Below, one piece after another: positions 28,441 to 38,519 of a stretch of DNA of 64,000 nucleotides. Under the pieces are notes generated by a model, which had not been told where the DNA came from, searched no databases, and saw only the letters and a list, made by a program, of their open reading frames with translations. Each line of letters starts with the position of its first letter. Position 1 is the first letter of the stretch. A program made the translations under genes and the position numbers. The DNA comes from an uncultured Bacteroidales bacterium. Its GTDB lineage: Bacteria; Bacteroidota; Bacteroidia; Bacteroidales; UBA3824. The stretch spans positions 38,762 to 102,761 of the forward strand of contig CAJOJG010000017.1 in NCBI GenBank assembly GCA_905234655.1. Reading direction: 5' to 3'.

Positions 28441-29271
28441 ATGACAAGAAAAACACTTTATATCATAGTGGCACTTATGACGATAAGCATCGCGGCGCGC
28501 GCGCAGGATTCGCTCGTACTTAAATTTGGCGAGGAGTCCGTGTCCGCCAAGCTTGCCAAGTGCCTTGAGGCGACGGCCGACGACGACCGGCGGTCGCTCG
28601 CCGACGAAGCCGCCTCGGAACTCCACCAGCTTCTGCAATACGAAGCGGCGTTCTTCTACAATTTTGACTCGTTGAAGAACATCTCCACAATATACTCCGA
28701 CGACCAAAAGGTGAGGGTATTCTCCTTCGCCGTCCCGCTCAACAACGGTAAGAAATACCTCTACCACGGTTTCATAATGCACTACGACGAGGACGACGGG
28801 CTACGAGTCACCCGCCTTACCGACGACGAGAAAAAGACCCGCAACCCGCAGTTTGTGGACATGCAGGCTTCAAACTGGTACGGCGCGGTGTATTACCAAG
28901 TCCAACAAGTGGGCAGCCGACGCTCGCCGGTGTACGCACTGTGCGGATGGGACGGCGCAGACCTGTTCACTAACCGCAAGGTCTTGGAGCAGTTGACATT
29001 CGACGAGGACGGCAACGCGAAATTCGGCGGCTCGTTCGAGACAGAACATTCGGACGGGCTGCATAGGATTGTGTTCGAGTTCACTGAAAAAGCCGTCATG
29101 AGCCTCCAGTACGACCCACGGTTGAAGATGGTAGTAGGCGACCACCTGTCCGCCCCCGCCCAATACGTCCACAACCCAAGGTTCTACGGCCCGGACATGT
29201 CGTTCGACGGATACTACTACGACAAAGGCAAGTGGAACTACGAGCCGGACATCGACGTAAAACTTTGGTAA
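28441..29271 (+). CDS. Secreted hypothetical protein (276 aa)
   Basis: Signal peptide MTRKTLYIIVALMTISIAARAQ; upstream TATATTTG promoter-like element. Confidence 0.65.
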   Translation: MTRKTLYIIVALMTISIAARAQDSLVLKFGEESVSAKLAKCLEATADDDRRSLADEAASELHQLLQYEAAFFYNFDSLKNISTIYSDDQKVRVFSFAVPLNNGKKYLYHGFIMHYDEDDGLRVTRLTDDEKKTRNPQFVDMQASNWYGAVYYQVQQVGSRRSPVYALCGWDGADLFTNRKVLEQLTFDEDGNAKFGGSFETEHSDGLHRIVFEFTEKAVMSLQYDPRLKMVVGDHLSAPAQYVHNPRFYGPDMSFDGYYYDKGKWNYEPDIDVKLW

Positions 29272-29362
29272 AAAAAAGCAGAAAAATATATGCCATACAA
29301 AAAAAATAGTTAACTTCGCAATAAATTTGAGACAACAAATTTATACAAAAGAAACACACAGA

Positions 29363-29779
29363 ATGAGAGCCAAAAAGACAATCCAACTGTTACTGACATG
29401 CGTCATCGTAGTCACGATGATGTCATGCGGCGCGTTCAAGCAATGCGACGACATCGGCAACGACTTCTATAATTGTCTGAAGCACAGGGAATTTGAAAAA
29501 GCCTTGGAGTTCCTGGACGAAGAAGCGCTTAACGCCACGCCGCGCGACATCTGGCTCAACGGACTGACAGAAAAAGACCGCGCGCTCGGTCCCCTGCTCA
29601 GCGTCCAACGCCAGGATTTCGAATCGTACACAGTTGATAATGTGACAAGGCTCGCCATTAAATACAAGACCCAATACTCCTCCGGCAAGATGTACGAAAG
29701 GCTCGAGTTCATAGAACGGAACGACGACTTTAAGATTACATTTTACAAGTACAACGAAGACTCGACGTTAGTGGAGTAG
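29363..29779 (+). CDS. Small lipoprotein of unknown function
   Basis: MRAKKTIQLLLTCVIVVTMMSCGAFKQCDD. Confidence 0.65.
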   Translation: MRAKKTIQLLLTCVIVVTMMSCGAFKQCDDIGNDFYNCLKHREFEKALEFLDEEALNATPRDIWLNGLTEKDRALGPLLSVQRQDFESYTVDNVTRLAIKYKTQYSSGKMYERLEFIERNDDFKITFYKYNEDSTLVE

Positions 29780-29836
29780 CGACTCAAAAGGCAACCAACA
29801 AACCAAACAATCAAAAATCAACAAACCGACAAATAA

Positions 29837-30313
29837 ATGTCCGAGGAAAATGCACTGATACTGAAGAAGTTGATGGCACTATGTTCACGAGGTGAGAAGT
29901 GTGAATATGACGCTTATCAATACATGACAAAACGCGGAGCGAGCCACGAGGACGCGAAGCTTGCGGTAGAATACCTTGTCGAAAACAGGTTCATCGACAA
30001 CGAAAGATACTCGACCGCATTCGCCGCCGACAAACTCAGATTCGCCAAATGGGGAAAGAACAAAATCGTGAACGCGCTGCGGCTCAAACGCATACCAGAC
30101 ACCCTGATACAAAGCGCGTTGGACATGGCGATAGACCCCGACGACGAAAAAAAGGCGATAGAATCCGAAGTGGCAAAAAAATTGCGGGGTATCAGAGGCG
30201 AACCAAGGCACAAAATATGGGAAAAACTAATGCGGTTTGCCATCTCGCGGGGATACCCGATAGCGACATGCAAGCCGATTATCGACCGACTGATGGACGA
30301 GACGAATGACTAA
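29837..30313 (+). CDS. recX: Regulatory protein RecX
   Basis: LMALCSRGEKCEYDAYQYMTKRGASHEDAKLAVEYLVENRFIDNERYSTAFAADKLRFAKWGKNKIVNALRLKRI. Confidence 0.88.
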   Translation: MSEENALILKKLMALCSRGEKCEYDAYQYMTKRGASHEDAKLAVEYLVENRFIDNERYSTAFAADKLRFAKWGKNKIVNALRLKRIPDTLIQSALDMAIDPDDEKKAIESEVAKKLRGIRGEPRHKIWEKLMRFAISRGYPIATCKPIIDRLMDETND

Positions 30314-30334
30314 CTAACTTTAACTGAGCGATAT

Positions 30335-32203
30335 ATGGGACAAAAAGAAAAAATACTTGCCGTGGACGACAACGCCGTCAACCTCGTGATGCTCAAAGCG
30401 ATGCTTAGCGAGGAATACGACTTTGTGCCGATTTCCGACGGCACGACTGCGGAGGAACAGGCTCAATCTATCCAACCCGACCTGATCCTCCTCGATGTCC
30501 TCATGCCCGTTAAAGACGGACTGTCTATATGCCGCGACCTAAAGGCAAACCCGGCTACAAAGCACATCCCCGTCATCATCGTCTCGGCAAGGAACGACTC
30601 AAACGACATCGCCCAAGGGCTTACAGCCGGTGCGGACGACTACCTATGCAAACCATTTGGCACTGCGGAACTTAAACTCCGTATCCGCCGCCGCATAGAC
30701 GCCTCGAAGCCCTCGCCATTCTTCTACGACCAAATCCAACAACTCACCAAGCAACGCGACCAGGCCATACAAGCCGCGTCCGTGCTTCAAGCCATCCGCG
30801 ACTACACAAGCGAATCGCTCATAATCTGCAAACCCGACGGCACCATCGCCGCAGCGACCCAGTCCACCGGCCAAATATTGGGACTGCCCACAGGCACCGA
30901 GATTAACGGAAAGAACATCTGCGAAATTCCGCTTTCGGAGCAGGAACGCGACACAATCTCCCAACTCCTGCTCGCCCCGGACCCAAACGCGCCCGCCCGG
31001 TACATCTCCCAACGCAAACGCGACCTCGAACCGTCAATCTTGGAGACCACGGCGATTCCACTGCCAGGCGCGGACGGAGAGCCACAGTACATCGCCATAA
31101 AGACCCGCACAATCGAACCCATCGGCACTGACGACCCACAGGCTCTCAAAGAGTTGGAACTCAAGATGCTCAAACTCGAAAAGGAAATAGCCGGTGTGTT
31201 CAAGTACAGCGCGAAGGGCATAATAACAACAAGCCTCGACCTGACAATCCACCGCTACAACAGGCGGTTCCTCGAACTTTTCGGCATCAGGCGCAACATT
31301 AACTGCTCGGGAGTGAAACTGGAAAAAATCCTGCCGCAAAAATACGTCGACTCAATCGCGGAACTCGTCTCTAAAGTGGACAAGCCGCCGATTTTCGAGA
31401 CATCGCAGATTACATTCCAAAATCCCGACGGCACAAAGACCTACATCGAGATAACTGCCTCGATGCTGAAGACCTTTGACGAATCCAACCTCATGCTCAT
31501 ATTCAGTGACGTAACCCGTTTCCGAAACATGGACAACGAAATAATGAACGCGTCACAGGCGGCCGAGGAGCGCGAGCGCACCCTCTTGGCCCAGGAACTC
31601 CACGACGGCCTCGGAGCCGTGCTTTCGAGCATCAACATATACATCAACCTGATACTCTCCGGCGGCGCGGAAATCGACGAGATTTTCAGGACGCTCAGGC
31701 TGACGAAAGACCTTGTGGGACAGGCGATAGAGAACGTGAAGGAAATCGCCAACAACCTCCACCCCGTAATCCTGACGCGGTTTGGGCTTGTAGCGACTAT
31801 AAGCAACATAATCGAAGGCCTGCAGAACTCCCACATCGTGAAGTTCAAGTTTGACCACTCGACATTCCAGGAACTCAAAGACAAAGACCGCGAACTCTCA
31901 TTGTACCGCATGATTAACGAGCTGATTAACAACACAATGAAATACGCCGAGGCTAAGAATGTCACCATCACGCTCGAGACCGTAGGCCCCACGACGAGGA
32001 TAACATACACCGACGACGGAAAAGGGTTCGACCTCGAAGAACACCTCGCATCGCCCGAAAGCACATCGATGGGCATATCGAACATCATGGGCAGGACAAA
32101 AGCACTCGACGGCACATGCGACTACAAGACCGCCCCAGGCGAAGGCGTGAAAGTGACCATCGAGCTGCCGACTGTCGACGGCCACCAAACACACAGAGAA
32201 TAA
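30335..32203 (+). CDS. REC-PAS-PAS histidine kinase (HisKA_3 / NarX-like)
   Basis: N-terminal receiver ILAVDDNAVNLVMLK...PDLILLDVLMPVKDG; HisKA_3 ERERTLLAQELHDGLGAVLSSINIYINLIL; HATPase YTDDGKGFDLEEH. Confidence 0.88.
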   Translation: MGQKEKILAVDDNAVNLVMLKAMLSEEYDFVPISDGTTAEEQAQSIQPDLILLDVLMPVKDGLSICRDLKANPATKHIPVIIVSARNDSNDIAQGLTAGADDYLCKPFGTAELKLRIRRRIDASKPSPFFYDQIQQLTKQRDQAIQAASVLQAIRDYTSESLIICKPDGTIAAATQSTGQILGLPTGTEINGKNICEIPLSEQERDTISQLLLAPDPNAPARYISQRKRDLEPSILETTAIPLPGADGEPQYIAIKTRTIEPIGTDDPQALKELELKMLKLEKEIAGVFKYSAKGIITTSLDLTIHRYNRRFLELFGIRRNINCSGVKLEKILPQKYVDSIAELVSKVDKPPIFETSQITFQNPDGTKTYIEITASMLKTFDESNLMLIFSDVTRFRNMDNEIMNASQAAEERERTLLAQELHDGLGAVLSSINIYINLILSGGAEIDEIFRTLRLTKDLVGQAIENVKEIANNLHPVILTRFGLVATISNIIEGLQNSHIVKFKFDHSTFQELKDKDRELSLYRMINELINNTMKYAEAKNVTITLETVGPTTRITYTDDGKGFDLEEHLASPESTSMGISNIMGRTKALDGTCDYKTAPGEGVKVTIELPTVDGHQTHRE

Positions 32204-32237
32204 AAATATTGTTAACAATAAAATATAGACAACTGAC

Positions 32238-33014
32238 ATGAAAGTTATATTAGTAGACGACAAGTTAGTATACAGGAACGCAATCAAAACACTGCTGCAA
32301 AAGCTTGGCGACGTGGAAATCATCGCCGAGGCTTCTAACGGCATGGAGTTCCTCAAACTCCTCGACGGCTGCGACCCGGACCTCGTATTCATCGACATCG
32401 AAATGCCTGGAATGAACGGCATCGAGGCGACCAAGGAGGCCCTAAAAATCAACCCCTCGCTCGTCATCATCGGCCTCTCGATGTACGACAACAAGAAGTA
32501 CGTCAACGACCTCATCGATGCCGGCGCACGCGGATACCTGCTCAAACTCAGCGACAACTCCCAGATTTTCAGGCAGATACTTCAAAACCCAAGAGCCGAG
32601 GTGTTCTTCAGCAAAGAGATTTCGCCAGAAAAAGAATCCGAGGAAAAGGTCAAGAAGACAATCCTCATCGCGGACGACTTCGAGAACACGCGCTTTGTGA
32701 TAGAGTTCACCCTCAAGCAAGCCGGCTACGAAGTCCTCAAAGCCACAGACGGACAGGACGCGCTCAAATACTTCGACGGCCGCAGAATCGACCTGCTCGT
32801 GACAGACCTCAACATGCCGCGCAAAAACGGACTCGAACTCGCAGAGACCGTGAAAGCTATCCCGGCATACCGCAGCATCCCGATCCTCCTGCTGACCACA
32901 GAAATCAACGAGGAGAAAAAGGCAAAGTCAAAACAGATAGGAATAACCGGATGGATCCAAAAACCATTCGTCATCGACAAGTTCCTGTCCTTCATCAAGA
33001 AAGCCCTACAATAA
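32238..33014 (+). CDS. Dual receiver-domain (REC-REC) response regulator without output domain
   Basis: REC1 MKVILVDDKLVYRNAIKTLLQKL...DLVFIDIEMPGMNGIEATKEAL (NarL-type); REC2 ILIADDFENTRFVIEFTLKQAGYEVLKATDG...DLLVTDLNMPRKNGLEL (CheY-type). Confidence 0.88.
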   Translation: MKVILVDDKLVYRNAIKTLLQKLGDVEIIAEASNGMEFLKLLDGCDPDLVFIDIEMPGMNGIEATKEALKINPSLVIIGLSMYDNKKYVNDLIDAGARGYLLKLSDNSQIFRQILQNPRAEVFFSKEISPEKESEEKVKKTILIADDFENTRFVIEFTLKQAGYEVLKATDGQDALKYFDGRRIDLLVTDLNMPRKNGLELAETVKAIPAYRSIPILLLTTEINEEKKAKSKQIGITGWIQKPFVIDKFLSFIKKALQ

Positions 33015-33043
33015 GACACACTTTTTTTTAAGCCACAAGCAAT

Positions 33044-35128
33044 ATGCAACAACCGTCGCTACAGCAGTTTAAGCAGAAGTACATCGAGGAGGTCAACGAC
33101 CTGCTCAACGACATGGAAGGCTCGATCCTGAACCTGGAACAGAACCCATCAAGCCAGGACGAAGTCAACCAGGTCTTCCGCGTCATGCACACCATCAAGG
33201 GCACAAGCGCGATGTACGACTTCAAGACAGTCGAGACGATAACCCACGACGTCGAAAGCATCTACAGTAAAATCCGCGACAACCAAGGCACTGTAAGCAA
33301 GGAAGTCAGCACGATGACATTGGAATGTGTGGACCTCCTGCGCCACCTGCTTAACCAGCCCGAAGAAGGCGACGACAAACTTGTGGACGAATTTTTGGCG
33401 CGGCTGGCGATACTCGACGGCAAAAAGCCAAAGTCCGCCACCGCCGACACCCAACAAGGCGACGCGGAACAGCCGCAGAGCGCGACGACGTACTACATAA
33501 AATTTGAGCCGGAAGCCGACATCACAAACCGTGGCATCAACATAAAGGGAATCCTCAAAAACATCGAGGATCTCGGCTCCGGCACAATACTCACACGCTC
33601 ATGGCCCGACGACCAGGCGACAAACGGCAAATTCTACATGTACTGGGAGGCTCTGATAGCCACCACGACACCGCCCAACGAGCTCAGCGAGACTTTCATA
33701 TTCGTCCACGACGAAGTGACGATAACCAAAATCGCGGACTTCGACCTGTTCAAATTCGACGACTTCAAGGAGCAGATAGCCATCTACCAGACGACCGACA
33801 CTCCCATCGACACCGACGAACTCATGGCGCTCGCCATGCTCTTCCAAAGCCAAACGCCTGAGCCTGAACCACAGACCCACGAGCCTGAACCACAAACGCA
33901 CGTGCCCGAACCGCAGCCACACGACCCAAATTCCGCGACAGAACAGAAAATAATCGCGAAAAGCATCGAGGCGACGGACACTAAAAATTCCAGCATAAAA
34001 GTCGATTCAGAAAAACTCGACGAGCTGATGAACCTCGTTTCGGAGTTTGTGAACACGAAGGCAGAAATGCTGCTCCTCGCCGAAAAATACGACATCCCGG
34101 AGCTCCACGACATCTGCGAGAAGGTTGACAAATTGTCCAACAAACTGAAAGACAACGCATTGTCAATACGGCTTGTGCCGATAGAAAGCCTGATTCTGCG
34201 ATTCCAAAGGCTTGTGCGCGACCTGTCCAAGGAACTCGGCAAACAAATCGACTTCGTTACGGAAGGCACGGACACCGAACTCGACAAGACCATCATCGAC
34301 AACCTTGCCGTGCCGCTCATGCACATCATCCGAAACAGCATCGACCACGGCATAGAATCCGTAGAACGCCGCCGCGAACTCAAGAAGCCCGACCACGGCA
34401 TCATAAAATTCACTGCATTCTACTCGGGCAACAACGTGTTCATCCAAGTCCAGGACGACGGCGCGGGCATGAACCCTGTAGACCTGCGTCAAAAAGCGAT
34501 CGAAAAAGGCTTCATAAAGCCCACCGACCACCTCACTAACCGCCAACTGTACGACCTCGTGTTCCTGCCCGGCTTTTCGACCGCACAGAAAATCACTGGA
34601 ATTTCAGGCCGTGGCGTGGGAATGGACGCCGTGAAACAAAACATACTCAAACTACGCGGCGAAATCGAAATGGACAGCGAAGTGGACCTCGGCACGATTA
34701 CGACCATAAAACTGCCGCTCACGCTGAGCATCGTCGACGCGCTGCTTGTGTCTGTAGCCGACACGCTATTCCTCATACCGGTCTACATCATCGACAGTTG
34801 CACACACATACGGAAAGAGGAGTTCGACAGCGGCCACGGACGCATAATCCACGAAGGCGAGCCGACTCCCGTCATCGACCTCCGCAAAGAACTTAACATG
34901 GGCGGTACGACACCTGACGAGGCGACGGCGGTAATGGTCAAGCACAAGGACTCGCGTGTCGGGCTTATCCTCGACAAAGTCCACGGCGAACACCAGGCAG
35001 TGCTCAAGCCGCTCGGAAAATATTTCAACAACCAGGAATACCTCTCCGGCGGCAGCATCCTCGGCGACGGAAGCATAGCCCTCGTGTTAGACACTAACAA
35101 ACTTATCCGACAACTCACCAAAAACTAA
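33044..35128 (+). CDS. cheA: CheA-family histidine kinase
   Basis: Hpt VFRVMHTIKGTSAMYDF; dimerisation/ATPase VPLMHIIRNSIDHGIESVERRRELKKPDHG; FLPGFSTAQKITGISGRGVGMDAVKQNI; C-terminal CheW-like domain. Confidence 0.93.
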   Translation: MQQPSLQQFKQKYIEEVNDLLNDMEGSILNLEQNPSSQDEVNQVFRVMHTIKGTSAMYDFKTVETITHDVESIYSKIRDNQGTVSKEVSTMTLECVDLLRHLLNQPEEGDDKLVDEFLARLAILDGKKPKSATADTQQGDAEQPQSATTYYIKFEPEADITNRGINIKGILKNIEDLGSGTILTRSWPDDQATNGKFYMYWEALIATTTPPNELSETFIFVHDEVTITKIADFDLFKFDDFKEQIAIYQTTDTPIDTDELMALAMLFQSQTPEPEPQTHEPEPQTHVPEPQPHDPNSATEQKIIAKSIEATDTKNSSIKVDSEKLDELMNLVSEFVNTKAEMLLLAEKYDIPELHDICEKVDKLSNKLKDNALSIRLVPIESLILRFQRLVRDLSKELGKQIDFVTEGTDTELDKTIIDNLAVPLMHIIRNSIDHGIESVERRRELKKPDHGIIKFTAFYSGNNVFIQVQDDGAGMNPVDLRQKAIEKGFIKPTDHLTNRQLYDLVFLPGFSTAQKITGISGRGVGMDAVKQNILKLRGEIEMDSEVDLGTITTIKLPLTLSIVDALLVSVADTLFLIPVYIIDSCTHIRKEEFDSGHGRIIHEGEPTPVIDLRKELNMGGTTPDEATAVMVKHKDSRVGLILDKVHGEHQAVLKPLGKYFNNQEYLSGGSILGDGSIALVLDTNKLIRQLTKN

Positions 35129-35136
35129 GACTGACC

Positions 35137-35631
35137 ATGGAAAACTTCAGCGGCGCGACACCATACCTCTCGTTTTGGCTCGACGGCGAACTGTACGCCT
35201 TCGACATCGACAATGTCGTGGAAGTGACAGAACTGCCCAAAATAACAAAAGTGCCACAGTGCGCCGACTACATAAAAGGTGTGTTCAATTTCCGTGGCGA
35301 AATCCTGCCCACGATCGACGTGCGCACAAAGTGCCACCTTGACGAACTCGCCCCCGGCTCCATCAGCGAGGACGACATCGACGACCGCGCGGTCATAGTC
35401 CTCGAGATTAACAAGGACGACCCGGACTTGCACCTCATTGCGGGCGCGATTGTGGACAAGGTAAGCGACGTGGTCAACATAAAGCCGATAGACATAATCA
35501 GGATACACGACTTCGACTCAAAGATAGACGCATCGCTTTCCGACGGTGTCTATAACCATGACGGCAAAATCATCACAATCCTTCAGACCGCGAAAATCCT
35601 CGCCATGGACGACACCATCGTAAACGAATGA
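35137..35631 (+). CDS. cheW: CheW-like coupling protein
   Basis: YLSFWLDGELYAFDIDNVVEVTELPKITKVPQCADYIKGVFNFRGEILPTIDVR. Confidence 0.92.
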   Translation: MENFSGATPYLSFWLDGELYAFDIDNVVEVTELPKITKVPQCADYIKGVFNFRGEILPTIDVRTKCHLDELAPGSISEDDIDDRAVIVLEINKDDPDLHLIAGAIVDKVSDVVNIKPIDIIRIHDFDSKIDASLSDGVYNHDGKIITILQTAKILAMDDTIVNE

Positions 35632-35641
35632 TTGTGTTTTT

Positions 35642-36286
35642 TTACCCTCCAATCCCCAATTCCTTCACGTAACGCCTCATCCGGGACACTGTAAGTTGAC
35701 CGGGCGCAGTGCCGTCGCCGTAGTCCGAGGCGACGTATGTGAACTTTGCGCCACATCCAAGCGACGCAAGCCTCGAAATCTGACCCAACGTCCCCATGCC
35801 AAACGCCACAATCCCATCGCCTTCGCCATACAGCGACATCAAGGTTGAATTGTCGGCGGGAGAATTGACCTTACAGGCTATTTTCACAATATCCGCACCG
35901 CGTCCACGGCACTCGGAAATGATGGAGTCCAAATCTGAACGCGACGGTGTGAGGTCAAAATTATGGTATGAAATTATCAACTTGCACTTTGTGCCGTTGC
36001 AGGCGGACTTCATTCGGGCGGCGACCTCCGCGCCGCGCTCTATCTCGACATCAATATAGTCCGCGCCACATTGTGCGGCGGTCACGAGATATTTTAACGA
36101 AGCCTCCTCGTCGAAAACTCCCGGTCGGCACGTCACGATATAACTCACGTCCCTTTTTGAGAGCAAGTCCTTCATCTCGGCCACCGTAGGACGCACAAGG
36201 TCAACGCGCAATTCGGCGCACTTCTCGTCGCCAAGTTGGCGGAGGGCGTTACCGACACCCTCCGCCGACAAGCATACGTACAACAT
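35642..36286 (-). CDS. aroD: Type I 3-dehydroquinate dehydratase
   Basis: ELRVDLV, YIDVEIERG, LIISYHNFDLTPS, DIVKIACKVNSPADN, FTYVASDYGDGTAPGQLTV. Confidence 0.88.
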   Translation of the reverse strand: MLYVCLSAEGVGNALRQLGDEKCAELRVDLVRPTVAEMKDLLSKRDVSYIVTCRPGVFDEEASLKYLVTAAQCGADYIDVEIERGAEVAARMKSACNGTKCKLIISYHNFDLTPSRSDLDSIISECRGRGADIVKIACKVNSPADNSTLMSLYGEGDGIVAFGMGTLGQISRLASLGCGAKFTYVASDYGDGTAPGQLTVSRMRRYVKELGIGG

Positions 36287-36305
36287 GATTCTATTGTTTT
36301 AGAGA

Positions 36306-37364
36306 CTAACCGTTGAGGACTTTTGTCTGGACGTTGACCGACGCATCGTGGATGGCGGAAAATACCTGAGCCACAAAATTCTCGTCCAAGTCGCGTTCCT
36401 TCGCCATGCCGACGTATTTTGTGAGGATGGAGTCCCAACGCGACGGCTGATAGACAGTCATGTTGTTGGCCTTCTTGTACTCGCCAATCTTCACGCACAC
36501 ATCCATGCGCTTGCGGAGCATGTTGATGATTTCGGTATCCATCTGGTCGATGTGGAAACGCAATTCATTGAGGGATTCCTTGGACGCAGTCTCGGGGTCT
36601 ACCTTGCGGACAACGAGTTTGCCGAGCATTTCCTTGAGCGCGGCGGGTGTGAGTTGCTGCTTTGCGTCGCTCCAAGCCTTGTCGGGGTCGATGTGGGATT
36701 CAATCATGAGACCGTCAAAATTCAAGTCCATCGCCTTCTGTGACAAGTCGAAGAGGTATTCACGCTTGCCAGCGATGTGGGACGGATCGCAGAACAGCGG
36801 CAAGTCCGGGCGGCGACGCTTGATTTCCATGCCGATTTTCCAGCCCGGCTCATTGCGGTAGAGAATCTTCTCGTAACTTGAAAATCCCCTGTGAATCAGA
36901 CCAATCTTGCTGAGTCCGACAGATTCGAGGCGTTCTATCGCGCCGAGCCAAAGTTCAACGTCGGGGTTGACAGGATTTTTGACCAAGACTGGAATATTAC
37001 AGCCTTTGAGGCTTTCAGCAATGTCCTGCATCATGAACGGATTGGCGGTTGTACGCGCACCAATCCAAATGATGTCGATGCCGCCCTTGATGGCCGACCA
37101 CACGTGTTTCGCATTGGCAACCTCGGTGGCGGTCAACATGCCGGTCTCGCGCTTCACATCCTGAAGCCATTCAAGGCCGACTTCGCCCACGCCCTCGAAG
37201 TTGCCCGGACGTGTGCGCGGTTTCCAAATTCCCGCCCTGAAAACCTTGATGCCATTAGCCGCTAATTGGCGCGCTGTTTCCAATGTCTGTTCTTTTGTCT
37301 CGGCAGAACAGGGACCCGATATTATCCACGGCTTGTCACCGAAGACTTCTTCAAAATATTTCAT
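36306..37364 (-). CDS. Bifunctional DAHP synthase / chorismate mutase
   Basis: KPWIISGPCSAETKEQTLETARQLAANGIKVFRAGIWKPRTRPG...FCDPSHIAGKREYL plus C-terminal chorismate mutase LRFHIDQMDTEIINMLRKRMDVCVKIGEYKKANN. Confidence 0.93.
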   Translation of the reverse strand: MKYFEEVFGDKPWIISGPCSAETKEQTLETARQLAANGIKVFRAGIWKPRTRPGNFEGVGEVGLEWLQDVKRETGMLTATEVANAKHVWSAIKGGIDIIWIGARTTANPFMMQDIAESLKGCNIPVLVKNPVNPDVELWLGAIERLESVGLSKIGLIHRGFSSYEKILYRNEPGWKIGMEIKRRRPDLPLFCDPSHIAGKREYLFDLSQKAMDLNFDGLMIESHIDPDKAWSDAKQQLTPAALKEMLGKLVVRKVDPETASKESLNELRFHIDQMDTEIINMLRKRMDVCVKIGEYKKANNMTVYQPSRWDSILTKYVGMAKERDLDENFVAQVFSAIHDASVNVQTKVLNG

Positions 37365-37498
37365 CTTACCAAATGTATTTGTTCCGTGTATTCCGAATCA
37401 TAAAAATACTTGTGTTTTTATGATTACCTTTTTATAGTTTTACCTTTCTGTATTTCTGTGTATTCTGTGTTTTCCGTGACTAAAAACATTTCCTTCAA

Positions 37499-38341
37499 TC
37501 ACTTCAACACTTTCCTGATGCGGTTCGCATTGTTGACGTAATCCATCATGCCCTTGATGTCGTCGTTGACGAGAAGTTGCTTGAAGTTCTGAAGTTTTTC
37601 GATGTAGGTGCCGAGTACGTCGAGGACGTTGTCCTTGTTGTTGTCGAAGATCGGCACCCACATCTCGGCGTTGCTCTTGGCAAGGCGCACCGTCGATGCA
37701 AAACCGCCCGAAGCAAGGCTGAAGATGTTTTTTTCGTTGCGTTCCTTGTCCAAGACCGTCTGCGCCAACGCAAACGAGCATACGTGCGACAGGTGCGACA
37801 CATACGCCACGTGGACGTCGTGGTTGAAGGAATTGAAAAACATGGTGTTCATGTTCAATACCTCAAACATCCTTCGCGCCGTCTTGACAGCGTCTTCGTC
37901 GGAATCTTCGGAATCGCAGATTATCAACGCCTTGCCGTCGAACATTCCTGAAATTGCAGACCACGGCCCCGAATTTTCCGTTCCCGCCATCGGGTGGCAG
38001 GCGACGTAGCGGCGGCGGCGGCTGTGTCCCTTGACGCGCTCGCAGATTGTGCCCTTGGTGGAACAGATGTCGATTACAATCTGGTTGTCGTTGATTTTGT
38101 TGAGGACGTCGGGCAAAATCTTGATGGCCGCGCTCACCGGGACGGCGATTACGACGATGTCGCCTTTGCTGATGGCTTCGTCCATCGTACATTCCTCGTC
38201 GATAAGCCCCACTTGCTTGGCGTATCCCTGGCTCACGGGGCTGAGGTCGTAGCCAAAAATCTCGTCGGCGAATCCGCGTTTCCTGAGGTCCAGCGCGAGC
38301 GACCCGCCCAAAAGTCCGAGTCCAATTATTGAAAGTTTCAT
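37499..38341 (-). CDS. tyrA: Prephenate dehydrogenase
   Basis: MKLSIIGLGLLGGSLALDLRKRGFADEIFGYD...DICSTKGTICERVKGHSRRRRYVACHPMAGTENSGP. Confidence 0.9.
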   Translation of the reverse strand: MKLSIIGLGLLGGSLALDLRKRGFADEIFGYDLSPVSQGYAKQVGLIDEECTMDEAISKGDIVVIAVPVSAAIKILPDVLNKINDNQIVIDICSTKGTICERVKGHSRRRRYVACHPMAGTENSGPWSAISGMFDGKALIICDSEDSDEDAVKTARRMFEVLNMNTMFFNSFNHDVHVAYVSHLSHVCSFALAQTVLDKERNEKNIFSLASGGFASTVRLAKSNAEMWVPIFDNNKDNVLDVLGTYIEKLQNFKQLLVNDDIKGMMDYVNNANRIRKVLK

Positions 38342-38408
38342 TTTTTGTATTTTGTTTTCTACGTTAATTACTTTTCTTTTGCACGACCGCCTTGCGGCGG
38401 CCTAATTT

Positions 38409-38516
38409 TTTCTAAACAGAAATTTTCGTCAATTTGACCGTCAATTTTCGTCAATTTTTTTGTCAATTACGTTTATTAATTGACGGTAATTGACGAAAAA
38501 ATTGACGGTAATTTTC
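38409..38516. repeat. Iterated-word inverted repeat between pheA and tyrA
   Basis: CGTCAATT x3 (+ TGTCAATT) followed by AATTGACG x3 within ~105 bp. Confidence 0.8.
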
Positions 38517-38519
38517 GTT

